Source: an uncultured Collinsella sp. (GTDB lineage Bacteria > Actinomycetota > Coriobacteriia > Coriobacteriales > Coriobacteriaceae). From it: 64,000 nucleotides of DNA. The position numbers and the translations under genes were made by a program. The stretch spans positions 21,439-85,438 of the forward strand of contig CAAERJ010000030.1 of the NCBI GenBank assembly GCA_900758375.1. Reading direction: 5' to 3'. The notes beneath the pieces were generated by a model. The model did not search any database. It worked only from the letters and a program-made list of their open reading frames with translations, and was not told the origin of the DNA. Shown piece by piece: positions 9,481-19,238 of the stretch. Position 1 is the first letter of the stretch. Each line of letters begins with the position of its first letter.

Positions 9481-10368
9481 GTGGTTGATGGGGATGCTCG
9501 CTCTGAGCTTCTTTCTGCTGATTGGAATGACGAATGGATGCGCTTGCAAGCTGATCGGCATCGGGCTGATGATCCTTTTGAGTGGGATAAGCGGGCTCGG
9601 CATTTTCGGCCGTTGGAGACTGCTCCGTATGCCCGGGATTTTATAAAGCTGTTGGCGTTAAAGCCTGGTGAATCCGTGCTGGATATGGGGTGTGGGGCTG
9701 GGTCGATTGCTATTCCGCTTGCTCAGGCTGGGCATCCTGTGATTGCTGCTGACTTTTCCCCTGCTATGTTGGGCACGCTTGATGCTGGCATTGAGTACTA
9801 TGGGCTCGAGGATCGCATTACACCGCTTGAGCTTGCTTGGGATGATGATTGGGATTTGGTTGGACCGGTCGCAAAAGCGGTGGATGTTGCCTTTGCCAGT
9901 CGCTCTGTCACCACGACCAACCTAAAAGGCGCACTTGCCAAGCTTGATCGAACGGCTCGTCGGCGTTGTGCCGTTACGATGGTCGCCAACTCGAGCCCGC
10001 GTTATGACCTGCACTTGATGAATGCCATCGGCGCCTCGGTTACCTGCAGCAATGGTTTTGTGTACGCCTTTAACATCCTTATTCAGATGGGTGCACTGCC
10101 ACAGGTCACGTATTTTGAATCACCCCGCCGCGACACCTTCGATAGTCTCGAGGCAGGCGTGGCAGACTTTTCTCGCATGCTCGAGCACGGCAACGAGGAC
10201 AAGATCGACCGCCTGCGCAACTATATCGCCCACCACATGATCGAGAACCCGCATGCCGGTGAGCCGGGATCCAAGGGCGTACCGCAGGGACGCTACATGC
10301 TCGACCACATCCGCAAAGTCCGATGGGCGTTTATCGCCTGGGAGCCGGTCTCCGTACCCCGCCCGTAG
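9481..10368 (+). CDS. Class I SAM-dependent methyltransferase
   Basis: A 295-aa predicted methyltransferase; substrate unknown. The SAM-binding motif I VLDMGCGAGSIAIPLAQAG lies near residue 66, with the acidic strand-2 end AADFSP near residue 89. I chose the GTG at 9481 because AGGAGG lies 7 nt upstream; an open frame 20 codons longer starts with a hydrophobic run without a ribosome site. Codon use changes inside the gene: roughly the first 420 bases prefer T-ending codons (GCT, CTT, GAT), the rest uses the GC-ending codons typical of its neighbours. This suggests a chimeric origin or recombination. It is separated from the next gene by 158 bp with no clear terminator. Confidence 0.8.
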   Translation: MVDGDARSELLSADWNDEWMRLQADRHRADDPFEWDKRARHFRPLETAPYARDFIKLLALKPGESVLDMGCGAGSIAIPLAQAGHPVIAADFSPAMLGTLDAGIEYYGLEDRITPLELAWDDDWDLVGPVAKAVDVAFASRSVTTTNLKGALAKLDRTARRRCAVTMVANSSPRYDLHLMNAIGASVTCSNGFVYAFNILIQMGALPQVTYFESPRRDTFDSLEAGVADFSRMLEHGNEDKIDRLRNYIAHHMIENPHAGEPGSKGVPQGRYMLDHIRKVRWAFIAWEPVSVPRP

Positions 10369-10526
10369 CCCATCTAAAGCTTGCATCGTCTTCCCGCCCG
10401 GCATCCGCATTCTTTGCGAACTGGGCAAACGCGCTCCACACCACGCCGTTCCTGCGCTATCGTGGGACAGCTCACGTAGATTAAGGCCCCATTGCGGGGC
10501 GCCCCATACATAGAAAGCGAGAACCC

Positions 10527-10826
10527 ATGGCACTGACAGGAGCCCAGGTCAAGCAGCTTCGCAGCATGGCCCATCACCTCAACCCCGCCATCATCATCGG
10601 TAAGTCCGATGTCAACGAGGGCACCGTCGAGCAGACGGTCGCCTACCTGGAGAAGCACGAGCTCGTTAAGTGCTCCGTGCTGGACGGCTCCAGCCTTTCT
10701 GCCCGCGAGGCCGCCGAGGAGCTCGCCGAGCGCTGCCACGCCGACGTCGTTCAGGTTATCGGCCGCAAGTTCTCGCTGTATCGCGAGTCCTCGCGCAAGG
10801 ATATCGAGAAGATCAAGCTCGTCTAA
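10527..10826 (+). CDS. yhbY: YhbY family ribosome-assembly RNA-binding protein
   Basis: A 99-aa CRM-domain protein that binds the pre-50S ribosomal subunit in related bacteria. The family signature is clear: LRSMAHHLNPAIIIGK near residue 11, the short linker DVNEG, LVKCSVLDGS near residue 48, and the C-terminal VVQVIGRKFSLYRES. Length is normal for the family (about 97 aa). The start codon at 10527 has only a weak GAAAGCGAGA ribosome site. A strong terminator follows 28 nt after the stop. Confidence 0.93.
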   Translation: MALTGAQVKQLRSMAHHLNPAIIIGKSDVNEGTVEQTVAYLEKHELVKCSVLDGSSLSAREAAEELAERCHADVVQVIGRKFSLYRESSRKDIEKIKLV

Positions 10827-10853
10827 AACCGACTGGCCATACCGAGTAGCCTG

Positions 10854-10887
10854 CGGGCGTCCGAGTGATTCGGGCGCCCGTTTTTTA
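10854..10887 (+). terminator. rho-independent terminator after yhbY
   Basis: Stem CGGGCG(T)CCGA/TCGG(G)CGCCCG closed by a GTGA-type loop and followed by TTTTTT. It lies 28 nt after the yhbY stop and ends at the last codon of the convergent regulator gene. Confidence 0.9.
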
Positions 10888-13881
10888 TCGCTCGACAAGC
10901 ACGCGCTTGAGCCTGCCTTCGACCAGGCGCTCATACAGGCGCCTTGTCTCGGGCTCGGGCACGCCTTGAACCTGCTCTCGCAGGTGGTGCATGTGGCCGC
11001 TGTATAGCTCGACAACATCGCGGCGTCGTCCCGCCGCACCGTAAACGCGCATGGCACAGCGAACCATGTCCTCGCGCGCAGTCTCTTGGCGAAGCCCCGA
11101 TTCAACGAGCCAAATTGCCGATTGCAGGTCATTTTCCTCGAGAGCGGCATTCGCTCCCCTAATCATGCAGTCGATGTACTTGGATTGCATAATGTGGCGC
11201 ATGCGCGTAAAAAACGTGGGATTGCAACCGGTGGGAACATACAGCGGCCCCGCGTAGAGCTGCTCAACCTTAAGACAAAGCTCAACCAGGTGAGGGCCTC
11301 TCGCGCCCATACGGTTTCCCAGGATCTCGCGGCTCAGCTGGTCAAAGAGCCTTACATCGGTCTTAACGTAGTCGCCGTTGAGCCCTATGCACTCGTTTTG
11401 GATGAGCACGCACGACTTGCCATCCGGCGTTGGACCCAAAGCCGAGCGCAAGCGCGATACCGTCGAATACAGATTGTTGCGCGCCGCGCTAAACTCGGCA
11501 TGGGGCCACAACTCCATGGCGATTGTCTCGCGGTCGACCATGGCATCCATGCCCAACGCGAGCCGCTCGGCAAGTGTTGCCGCCTTTTTGCGACGCCACA
11601 TCTTATCCGTGATGGGAAAGCCGTCGCGCTCGGCGCGAAATGTGCCAAACATGCGCATCTCAATATGGCCGATCGTATCGACAGCCTCAACCTCGCCCGC
11701 CTGGAACAGGTGCTCGCTTTCGCCCTCAAAATCATCGCGTAGTGAATACCGCGAAAGCTCACGCACCGGAAGCTTCTTGCGAATCCTGACGGCAGGCTCG
11801 CCCAGACAGTGCATCGCAAGACGCGCAAATAGCCGATACGATGGGTCTAAAATCCCCGAGCGATTCATAGACATCCAGGCGGCAAGATCGCTATCGCGAC
11901 CCGCAGCGGCCAGATGCAGCGCCACGATCCAGGCTTCTGAGCCACCGACCTGCGTCTTGCTAATGTCGAGCAGCTCTGCCTCTTCGCGAACCGATACCAG
12001 CGACGTATTGCGCAGGTACGCCACGCGCTCAAGCAGCAACGCGTTTTCGCGCATGTACGTAATCGATTCGTCGGCGAGCTTGAGCACCTGGACCGCGCGA
12101 AACTTTGCGTTGACCGGCCGCCCCTCCGCCAGCGATTGCCAACCCTCCAGCAATAACCCAAACAGCTGAATTTGATTGTCACGAACACGCACCGCAAAGC
12201 GGTCGAGCTCGCCAAACGCCACATCGTCGGTCACGGGCAAGCCCGCGAGCAGGCGCCGCGCCGCCAGCACCATACGCAGCCAAATGGATGGCGCCTTAAG
12301 CCCGCGGATATCGAGCGCCTCGAGTATCTGCGCCATCTTGTCATCGCGCTCGTCGGGTTTAGCAAACGAGCCGTCGAACAGCTCCACCAGCATATGGTCG
12401 GCCTGTATGAGAATCCCCGCGATATCGAGCTCGCAATCATAGGCTTTGCACACCTTGAGCTTCGCGAGAACATTGCCGTCTTCCGCTCGCTCGGTTAGGT
12501 GGCGCTTGACCTCGATATGCGCGGACAGCATGCCGAGCACCTCGCAGGATGTCTGTTCTTGCACAACAGGGTTGGCGGGAAGCCCCAGGTCATTGTCGCC
12601 ATAAAAGGCGATGGTGAGCGCCTGGGCTATTTTCCAGGTAGCGGGATCGACCTCGTGCGCCGCCTGATCACCCGCACGTTCGATAACGGACGCCATATAC
12701 CTTGCTAGCTTTGTATTGCACACGCTGACAGCCGCCAGATACACGCCGAGTGCCTCGGCGGGTGCCGGCTCTTGCTCCTGCTTTTCCGCATTGATCATCG
12801 CCGACGCCGCACGGCAAATGTCCCCTCCGTGCCCGGTCAGGGCAAGATCGGCCCCATACTGCCCGGCAAGTTCCAATACCACATGGCGGTCCAAGAACGC
12901 GTCGGCCAGGTCCATAGCCAAATCGCATCGGCCCGCCTTGATCAAAATGCGAGCAGCCCGCGATACAAGTTCGGGACGGATCTCGGCAACAAGCTTTCGC
13001 AGCCTCAGGCGCGCGTTGTCCTTAGCGCCCAAACACCTAAAGGTGCGATCAGACGGATCCACGCCAAAAATCGGATAATCGCGCACAAAGATGGACTGGT
13101 CGACCATCGAAAGCCTCACGCCGCACGCCTCTAGCTCCGCAATGCGGCCCTCGCCCATCAGTACCATCAAACAGGCAACGGTAAACAACAGGTTGTTCTC
13201 GAGCGATGCGAGATCGGCCAGCGCCGCACCGTACACGTTGACGATTTCGTTCTCGAGCAACCCGGCAACATCGCCCTGTCCATACATTCCCGTCTGCAGG
13301 GCAGATACCAGCTCGGGTACACCCTGTGTGAGCCGATAGAAATCAAGCGATGTGCTGATTGAGAACGCCGTGGCCCATGACGAATACTCATAGGCGTGCA
13401 CCTTGAGCATCTGCGCATTGACTTTTACAGAATCGCCCAGCCCGTGGATAAGCAATCGGTTGGAGGGGCGGCAGGCAATAAAGACCCCCGTCCCCGTAGC
13501 ACGTAAACTGCGGATTCGATCGATGAGGTCCTCGGTTTCGTGCTGCTCGAGATTGGGCACGTTATCGATCGCAACGAGCGAATGAGGTTTGTCCTTAAGC
13601 TCATCGGCGACAACCTCAAGCTGCATAAAGAGCTCGCGTCCAATCGCGCGGTCGGCCTCGATAATCCGAACCGGCCCTCGCGTGGGGTCCGATTTAACCT
13701 CCTGCACGTATTGCAGCAACACCGACGTCTTGCCAAACCCATCGGGCGCGTAGAGCAAAACAATTCCCGCCTTGCGCCCTTTAACGATGAGCTCGTTCAT
13801 CAAGCGATCGCGCCGCACCATATAGCCGCCGCCCGTCGGCATCAACTCGAGGTCGTCCGTATTGCCCAGATCGTTTACCAT
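10885..13881 (-). CDS. SARP/BTAD transcriptional regulator with P-loop ATPase region
   Basis: A 998-aa regulator that resembles AfsR/MalT-type signal-transducing ATPases but with the DNA-binding part at the C-terminus. A P-loop YAPDGFGKTS lies near residue 44 and a Walker B-like HSLVAIDN near residue 100. The middle (about 250-700) looks like degenerate helical repeats. A winged-helix region begins near residue 742 (MRMFGTFRAERDG ... WRRKKAATLAERLAL, ELWPHAEFSAARNNLYSTVSRLR), followed by a bacterial transcriptional activation domain to the end. The target is unknown; no adjacent operon stands out. The start at 13881 gives a sensible N-terminus. The 3' end overlaps the yhbY terminator. Confidence 0.8.
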   Translation of the reverse strand: MVNDLGNTDDLELMPTGGGYMVRRDRLMNELIVKGRKAGIVLLYAPDGFGKTSVLLQYVQEVKSDPTRGPVRIIEADRAIGRELFMQLEVVADELKDKPHSLVAIDNVPNLEQHETEDLIDRIRSLRATGTGVFIACRPSNRLLIHGLGDSVKVNAQMLKVHAYEYSSWATAFSISTSLDFYRLTQGVPELVSALQTGMYGQGDVAGLLENEIVNVYGAALADLASLENNLLFTVACLMVLMGEGRIAELEACGVRLSMVDQSIFVRDYPIFGVDPSDRTFRCLGAKDNARLRLRKLVAEIRPELVSRAARILIKAGRCDLAMDLADAFLDRHVVLELAGQYGADLALTGHGGDICRAASAMINAEKQEQEPAPAEALGVYLAAVSVCNTKLARYMASVIERAGDQAAHEVDPATWKIAQALTIAFYGDNDLGLPANPVVQEQTSCEVLGMLSAHIEVKRHLTERAEDGNVLAKLKVCKAYDCELDIAGILIQADHMLVELFDGSFAKPDERDDKMAQILEALDIRGLKAPSIWLRMVLAARRLLAGLPVTDDVAFGELDRFAVRVRDNQIQLFGLLLEGWQSLAEGRPVNAKFRAVQVLKLADESITYMRENALLLERVAYLRNTSLVSVREEAELLDISKTQVGGSEAWIVALHLAAAGRDSDLAAWMSMNRSGILDPSYRLFARLAMHCLGEPAVRIRKKLPVRELSRYSLRDDFEGESEHLFQAGEVEAVDTIGHIEMRMFGTFRAERDGFPITDKMWRRKKAATLAERLALGMDAMVDRETIAMELWPHAEFSAARNNLYSTVSRLRSALGPTPDGKSCVLIQNECIGLNGDYVKTDVRLFDQLSREILGNRMGARGPHLVELCLKVEQLYAGPLYVPTGCNPTFFTRMRHIMQSKYIDCMIRGANAALEENDLQSAIWLVESGLRQETAREDMVRCAMRVYGAAGRRRDVVELYSGHMHHLREQVQGVPEPETRRLYERLVEGRLKRVLVER

Positions 13882-14270
13882 GCTTGCTCCTCAACTCGAC
13901 CATATGGACACCGTAGCTGCAGGACCATATGAGCCGCCCCGTGAATAGCGCGACTTAGAGTTTTTAATTGTCTGCCGGTACGTGTTTGGCAAGTTTTTGT
14001 ACAGCGAGGCCCGATGGTAACTTATCCCCCGACCAATAGGTCTTTGCGCAGGTCAATGCGCTTGCCAGCATGTCCCATCCCATTTGCAGTGTAGCGCAGT
14101 CCGCTGTTTTTATTTGAGTTGCGCAACTCGCCTACTCCTCGCTACCGCCTGCGACTCTATGGTGGCAAATGTGCATAGAATCTGCTATAGAATGAATCGC
14201 GTGATTTAGAACCCACCAGTCAAGCATGCGGCAAGGTTTCCGTCATGCATGCGCCACGGCCTATGTCCAC
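13882..14270. other. intergenic region upstream of the SARP regulator
   Basis: About 390 bp without a gene. It contains a 14-bp perfect palindrome GAGTTGCGCAACTC at 14116-14129 that could be an operator, and A/T-rich promoter-like stretches near 14180. I see no RNA gene in it. Confidence 0.4.
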
Positions 14271-14302
14271 TAAAAAGGCCCCCGCAAAGCGAGGGCCTTT
14301 TG
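14271..14302 (-). terminator. rho-independent terminator of nagB
   Basis: Stem AAAAGGCCC-CCGC/GCGA-GGGCCTTTT, with the T-rich end on the minus strand, 29 nt after the nagB stop codon. It could work in both directions. Confidence 0.8.
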
Positions 14303-14330
14303 GAAAGCTATGCAAGATCGCTTGGTCGCG

Positions 14331-15059
14331 TTACTCGCAGAGCGAAAGAGCGGCCTCGTCAGCAACGACGACGCAGTTGGTGTGCAGTTGCAGGATCGAA
14401 GCCGGGCACTTGGGCGTAACCGGGCCATAGCACATATCGTGCACGGCCTGAGCCTTGGCCTCGCCGTTGGCGACAACCAGGATCATGCGGGCATACATGA
14501 TGGTCTGGGTGCCCATGGTGTAAGCCTGACGGGGCACATCATCGATGCTGTCGAACAGGCGGCTGTTGGCCTGAATGGTGCTCTCGGTCAGGTCGACGCA
14601 GTGCGTACCCTTGGAGAAGTGGTCATCGGGCTCGTTAAAGCCGATGTGACCGTTGTTGCCAATGCCGAGCAGCTGCAGATCCGGGTAACCGGCGGCAGCG
14701 ACGATCTTGTCGTACTCGGAGCAGGCAGCGGCGGCATCGGGGTTGGAGCCATCGGGCACGTGCGTGTTGTTCAGATCGATATTGATGTGATCGAAGAAGT
14801 TCTCGCGCATAAAGTAGTGATAGCTCTGGGGATCGTCGTGCGAAAGACCACGATACTCGTCCAGGTTATAGGTGCTGACCTCGGCGAAGTCGACGTCGCC
14901 CTTCTCGTACCAAGCGGCGAGCTGCTTGTAGGCGCCAATCGGGGTGGAGCCGGTGGCAAGACCCAGCACGCAATCGGGCTTGAGGATAACCTGGGCCGAG
15001 ATGATATTAGCGGCCTTGCGGCTCATATCCTCGTAGTCTTTAGCTTTAATGATTTTCAT
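14331..15059 (-). CDS. nagB: Glucosamine-6-phosphate deaminase
   Basis: A 242-aa cytoplasmic enzyme that converts glucosamine-6-phosphate to fructose-6-phosphate and ammonia, the last step of amino-sugar breakdown. Family motifs are present: the phosphate loop LGLATGSTPIGAY near residue 32, the catalytic region NLDEYRGL near residue 65, and GIGNNGHIGFNEP near residue 127. Length is normal. The start at 15059 follows AAAGGA; the open frame extends 55 codons upstream with no ribosome site and no family similarity. It lies next to a PTS EIIA gene and glmM, so amino-sugar use and synthesis genes are grouped here. Confidence 0.96.
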   Translation of the reverse strand: MKIIKAKDYEDMSRKAANIISAQVILKPDCVLGLATGSTPIGAYKQLAAWYEKGDVDFAEVSTYNLDEYRGLSHDDPQSYHYFMRENFFDHINIDLNNTHVPDGSNPDAAAACSEYDKIVAAAGYPDLQLLGIGNNGHIGFNEPDDHFSKGTHCVDLTESTIQANSRLFDSIDDVPRQAYTMGTQTIMYARMILVVANGEAKAQAVHDMCYGPVTPKCPASILQLHTNCVVVADEAALSLCE

Positions 15060-15256
15060 TACGCGTCCTTTCTCGTACAAGAGAGGCAAGGCTCCCCTTA
15101 CAAGCACTTGCCCGCGGCCCGCGTCGGCCGCAACCAACGTGTGCGGCCACCAGGGCGAGGTCGCGTAATATATGTGTCTCGTGTCTAACCGCGTCGAGGC
15201 CCCTGCCCGTCCACGGTGACCCAAAGCCTTTTAGCTTCGGACAATCCCCATCTTGC

Positions 15257-15293
15257 CACGGAGGGCGCCCTCTTTCAAGGGCGCCCTCCGTAA
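15257..15293. terminator. hairpin after PTS EIIA gene
   Basis: A 14-bp perfect stem (ACGGAGGGCGCCCT and its complement) with a 6-nt loop, about 40 nt past the stop of the EIIA gene. There is no T-run, so termination is probable but not certain. Confidence 0.55.
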
Positions 15294-15331
15294 ACGTGAT
15301 TGAATTGTAGGCTAAAGGCCAAGCGGAGCGA

Positions 15332-15829
15332 CTAGCGCTCACGCGCGACGATGAGCTGGTCCATCTCCTCAACATGCTCCCCGACGGAGCCCTTGATACT
15401 CGAGAACTCAACGGAGTTGCACACCAAGATGGGAACCGTCACATCGTAGCCCTCGGCAGCAATTGCCTCGCGATCGAACTCGATGAGTACATCGCCCTTA
15501 TGGACGATGTCACCCACTTGCGCATGCACGGTAAAGTGCTTGCCCTCGAGCTGAACAGTGTCCAAACCAACATGGATGAGCACGTCCAGGCCATCGACCG
15601 TGTTGAGCGCAACGGCGTGTCCCGTGGGAAAAATGGCCTCGACCTTGGCGTCTGCCGGCGCAATCACGCGCGTGCCGGTAGGCTGAATCGCCACGCCCTG
15701 GCCCAAAAGGCCGGTGGCAAACGTCTGATCGTTTACCTCGGAGAGCGGAATGACGTCGCCCGAGATGGGAGCATCCAGCGTAAGGACTCGACCACGCATA
15801 CCAAAAGACCTTAGGACTTTAGTGAACAT
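15332..15829 (-). CDS. PTS glucose-type EIIA domain protein
   Basis: A 165-aa single-domain EIIA of the glucose family, which accepts a phosphate from HPr and passes it to a sugar EIIB. The fold signature APISGDVIPLSEV lies near residue 20. The two active-site histidines are visible in GHAVALNT and VLIHVGLDTV, the second being the phosphorylated one. GDIVHKGDVLIEFD follows as usual. No EIIB or EIIC is nearby, so it may serve a remote permease or regulate other systems as Crr does. I chose the ATG at 15829, preceded by GAGGGGGAG at a tight spacing; ATG at 15799 is an alternative. Confidence 0.9.
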   Translation of the reverse strand: MFTKVLRSFGMRGRVLTLDAPISGDVIPLSEVNDQTFATGLLGQGVAIQPTGTRVIAPADAKVEAIFPTGHAVALNTVDGLDVLIHVGLDTVQLEGKHFTVHAQVGDIVHKGDVLIEFDREAIAAEGYDVTVPILVCNSVEFSSIKGSVGEHVEEMDQLIVARER

Positions 15830-15900
15830 GCTCCCCCTCGGACATACCAATCAATCAAAATAGCCTTAACAGTTTACCACTTGGCACCCGATATTGACCA

Positions 15901-17238
15901 TTAGGGAAGTTCGCGCTTGACAACCTCGACGATGTCGTCGACAACGCGCTGGGTCAGCTCGTGCGTCTCGGCCTCGGCCATAACGCGAACCAGCGGCTCG
16001 GTACCGCTCGGGCGCACCAAGACGCGGCCGCGACCGTTGAGCTCCTTCTCGGCGGCAGCGACGGCGTCCCAGATGGGCTGGCAATCGTCCAGGCCGGCCT
16101 TGTTGTCCGAATGCACGTTGACGAGCACCTGCGGGTACTTCTTCATGATGCCGGCAAGGTCGGTGAGCGTGCGGCCGGTGCGCTTGAGCACGGCCAGAAG
16201 CTGCAGGGCCGTCACCAAGCCGTCGCCGGTGGTGTTGTGCTCCAGGAAGATGATGTGGCCGGACTGCTCGCCGCCGATGACAGCACCGTCCTCGAGCATG
16301 CGCTCAAGAACATAGCGGTCGCCCACGGCGGTCTGAACCATCTCAAAGCCCTGCTCCTTCATGGCGATGGAGAAGCCTAGGTTGCACATAACGGTCGAGA
16401 CAATCTCGGAGTTGGCGAGCTTACCGCGAGCGGCCAGGTCAGAGCCGCAGATGGCCAGGATGTAGTCGCCATCGATCTCGTTGCCCTCTCTGTCCACGAA
16501 CAGCACGCGATCGGCGTCGCCATCATGGGCCAGACCGATGTCGGCGTGAGTGCGCAGCACGAGCTCGCGCAGGGGCTCAAGGTGAGTGGAGCCGCACTCG
16601 ACGTTAATGTCAGTGCCGCAGTAATCGGTGTTGATGGCATGGACCGTGGCGCCCAGACGCTGCAGCGCGGCAGGCGTGGTCTGGCACGAAGCGCCGTGGC
16701 CGCAGTCGACGGCAACGACCAAGCCATCGAGCTTAAGGCCGTCGAGCGTGCTGATGGCATGATCGACATATGCCTTGCGAGCATCCTTCATCTTGATGAT
16801 GTGGCCCACGCCGGCACCGGTCGGCAGCGTGTCGGCAGCCATGGCCTCCTCGGACATGACCCAAGCGCTGATCTCTTCCTCGACAGCATCGGGAAGCTTC
16901 ATGCCCTTGCGGCTAAAGAACTTGATGCCGTTGAACTCCGGCGGATTGTGCGAAGCAGAAATGACGATACCGCCGTCGAGCTCGTTTTGGACGGTGAGCA
17001 GCGCCACGGCCGGCGTAGGGATAACGCCGCAGCAGTGCGGGCGGCCGCCCTCGGCCATAATGCCGGCGGTCAGAGCACTCTCGAGCATGGTGCCCGAAAG
17101 ACGCGTGTCACGGCCGATGCAAATGTCCGGACCAAGGAACTTGGTCGCCGCACGGCCAAGGCGAAACGCGAGGTCGCACGAGAGGTCGGCGTTGGCGACG
17201 CCACGGACGCCGTCGGTACCGAAGATGTTCTGGGGCAT
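15901..17238 (-). CDS. glmM: Phosphoglucosamine mutase
   Basis: A 445-aa cytoplasmic enzyme that interconverts glucosamine-6-phosphate and glucosamine-1-phosphate for peptidoglycan precursor synthesis. Visible motifs: FGTDGVRG at residues 6-13, the phosphoserine loop ISASHNPPEFNGIKFF near residue 98, the metal loop DGDADRVLFVDREG near residue 238, GGEQSGHI near residue 323 and the C-terminal phosphate site RPSGTEPLVRVM. Length is normal. The start at 17238 follows AAGGAG. It lies downstream of the rplM-rpsI pair but behind that pair's terminator, so it is probably transcribed separately. Confidence 0.96.
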   Translation of the reverse strand: MPQNIFGTDGVRGVANADLSCDLAFRLGRAATKFLGPDICIGRDTRLSGTMLESALTAGIMAEGGRPHCCGVIPTPAVALLTVQNELDGGIVISASHNPPEFNGIKFFSRKGMKLPDAVEEEISAWVMSEEAMAADTLPTGAGVGHIIKMKDARKAYVDHAISTLDGLKLDGLVVAVDCGHGASCQTTPAALQRLGATVHAINTDYCGTDINVECGSTHLEPLRELVLRTHADIGLAHDGDADRVLFVDREGNEIDGDYILAICGSDLAARGKLANSEIVSTVMCNLGFSIAMKEQGFEMVQTAVGDRYVLERMLEDGAVIGGEQSGHIIFLEHNTTGDGLVTALQLLAVLKRTGRTLTDLAGIMKKYPQVLVNVHSDNKAGLDDCQPIWDAVAAAEKELNGRGRVLVRPSGTEPLVRVMAEAETHELTQRVVDDIVEVVKRELP

Positions 17239-17283
17239 AGGATCGCTCCTTCCCAAGTGGGCAAAACGTAGTCGCCCACCCTA

Positions 17284-17327
17284 GTCGAAAAAGAAAACGG
17301 GACCCGCCGAGCAATCGGCAGGCCCCG
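17284..17327 (-). terminator. rho-independent terminator of rplM-rpsI
   Basis: Stem-loop with a GCAA tetraloop (GCCGA/TCGGC plus outer CGGG/CCCG, two mismatches), followed on the minus strand by TTTTCTTTTT, 34 nt past the rpsI stop. Confidence 0.85.
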
Positions 17328-17360
17328 CTTGTACATTGTATCCCGTAAGGAGATAAAACC

Positions 17361-17756
<396 letters not shown>

Positions 17757-17758
17757 CT

Positions 17759-18202
17759 TTAAGCCTCCAGCTCAATCTTCGTGGGGTTCTGGGCAGCGTG
17801 CGGATGCTCGGCACCAGCGTAGACCTTAAGCTTGGTCATCTGGGCACGGCCGAGGGTGGTCTTGGGCAGCATGCCGCGAACGGCGCGCTCGATGACCTTC
17901 TCCGGGTGCTTCTCCATAGCCTGGCGGAAGCTCTCAGCCTTGAGGCCGCCGTTGTAGCCGCTGTGGCGATAATAGGTCTTCGTGTCGGCCTTGTTACCGG
18001 TAAGCTGGACCTTATCGGCGTTGATGACGACAACGAAGTCGCCGCAGTCGCTGTTGGGCGTGAACTGGGGCTTGTTCTTACCGCGCAGGATCATTGCGAT
18101 CTGGGTGGCAAGACGGCCCAGGACAGCACCATCGGCGTCGACGAGAACCCAGTTGCGCTGGACCTCGCCCTGCTTGGCGTAGTGAGTCGATTTCGAAATC
18201 AC
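17759..18202 (-). CDS. rplM: 50S ribosomal protein L13 (uL13)
   Basis: A 147-aa large-subunit ribosomal protein. Family segments are clear: [16 protein letters not shown] near residue 18, [18 protein letters not shown] near residue 55, [12 protein letters not shown] near residue 78 and [13 protein letters not shown] near residue 106. It starts with GTG at 18202, preceded by GGAGGAG at 6 nt, and is followed by rpsI in the same operon. The 157-bp upstream gap holds the promoter; I see no clear L13 leader structure there. Confidence 0.98.
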   Translation of the reverse strand: MISKSTHYAKQGEVQRNWVLVDADGAVLGRLATQIAMILRGKNKPQFTPNSDCGDFVVVINADKVQLTGNKADTKTYYRHSGYNGGLKAESFRQAMEKHPEKVIERAVRGMLPKTTLGRAQMTKLKVYAGAEHPHAAQNPTKIELEA

Positions 18203-18359
18203 TTAGACTCCTCCATGTACAGTACGTGTTGTTACAGAGATTCACGGGGCTCTGCAAGTAACCCGTCCATATTACCCCGCTCGTCGCCCGAGTCAACAGG
18301 TATTTTGGCTCTGACCAGACTTTCTGCACATGTCGTCCATGGGTCATGACGTCGCGACG

Positions 18360-19238
18360 CTAGCGCTCGACAAACGCCTCGATATCTCCCAGCAATCGCT
18401 TTGCCTCCTGGCGGCCCTGAATATACAGGTCGAGGAGCTTTGCCGGATCGTGCTCAACGTGGCCGACCTCGACCGGCTTTTGCGGAGCAACGACCAGCGC
18501 ACGGCCCTCGCGCTCATACTTCCATAGATGCATGCGCTGGATGTTATAGCGGTCGTGGCGCGTCTCGATAGCCTCGAGCAGATAGGGGTAGTCGGCATAG
18601 CGGGCTCGTGCGGCGGGCATAAACTCGTAGGGCTTTTTCTCGTATGAGCGGTCCTGCGTAACGATAACGACCGCGCAATCGAAGCCCGCCTCCTCGAGCA
18701 CATGCTCGATAGGGACCGAATCGGCTACGCCGCCGTCGACGTATTTGTGCCCGTCAATCTCGACCGGCGGCGTCACCAGCGGCAGCGACGTCGAGGCGCG
18801 CACAGCATCGAGGTCGAGCACGGCGCTTTTGACCGGCAGGTACGTGGCGGTTCCAAAGAGCATGTCCGTCGCAACGGCGTACATCTCGATGGGGCTCGCG
18901 TCGAACGTCTCGTTATCGAAGGGGTCTAGGCGGTCCTGGACATCGTTGAAGATAAAGTCGTAGCCGACGATAGAGCCCGTGGACGCAAACGACGCAGCGC
19001 CCATGTAGCGGCTGTCGTTGCAGAAAGCCAGGTTGATGCGGTTGGCACGGCCGATCTGGTGCGACTTGTAGTTCACGCCGTTGAGGGCGCCTGCCGATAC
19101 ACCGTAGACAGCCGGAATCTCGACGCCAGCCTCCATGAGGACGTCGAGCACGCCTGCGGTAAATTGCCCGCGGAAGCTGCCGCCCTCCAAAACGAGCGCG
19201 ACTTTGCCGGCGTTCTTTGCCCTATCTTCTGCAGTCAT
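18360..19238 (-). CDS. Patatin-like phospholipase family protein
   Basis: A 292-aa predicted serine lipid acyl hydrolase of the RssA/YjjU-like patatin group. The oxyanion loop LVLEGGSFRG lies near residue 15, the nucleophile elbow GVSAG near residue 46 and the second catalytic residue in VDGGVADSVPI near residue 166, which together give the Ser-Asp dyad. No signal peptide or membrane span is seen, so it is cytoplasmic or peripheral. The start at 19238 follows AGGAGG at 6 nt. It stands alone between rplM and the tmRNA region. Physiological substrate unknown. Confidence 0.9.
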   Translation of the reverse strand: MTAEDRAKNAGKVALVLEGGSFRGQFTAGVLDVLMEAGVEIPAVYGVSAGALNGVNYKSHQIGRANRINLAFCNDSRYMGAASFASTGSIVGYDFIFNDVQDRLDPFDNETFDASPIEMYAVATDMLFGTATYLPVKSAVLDLDAVRASTSLPLVTPPVEIDGHKYVDGGVADSVPIEHVLEEAGFDCAVVIVTQDRSYEKKPYEFMPAARARYADYPYLLEAIETRHDRYNIQRMHLWKYEREGRALVVAPQKPVEVGHVEHDPAKLLDLYIQGRQEAKRLLGDIEAFVER

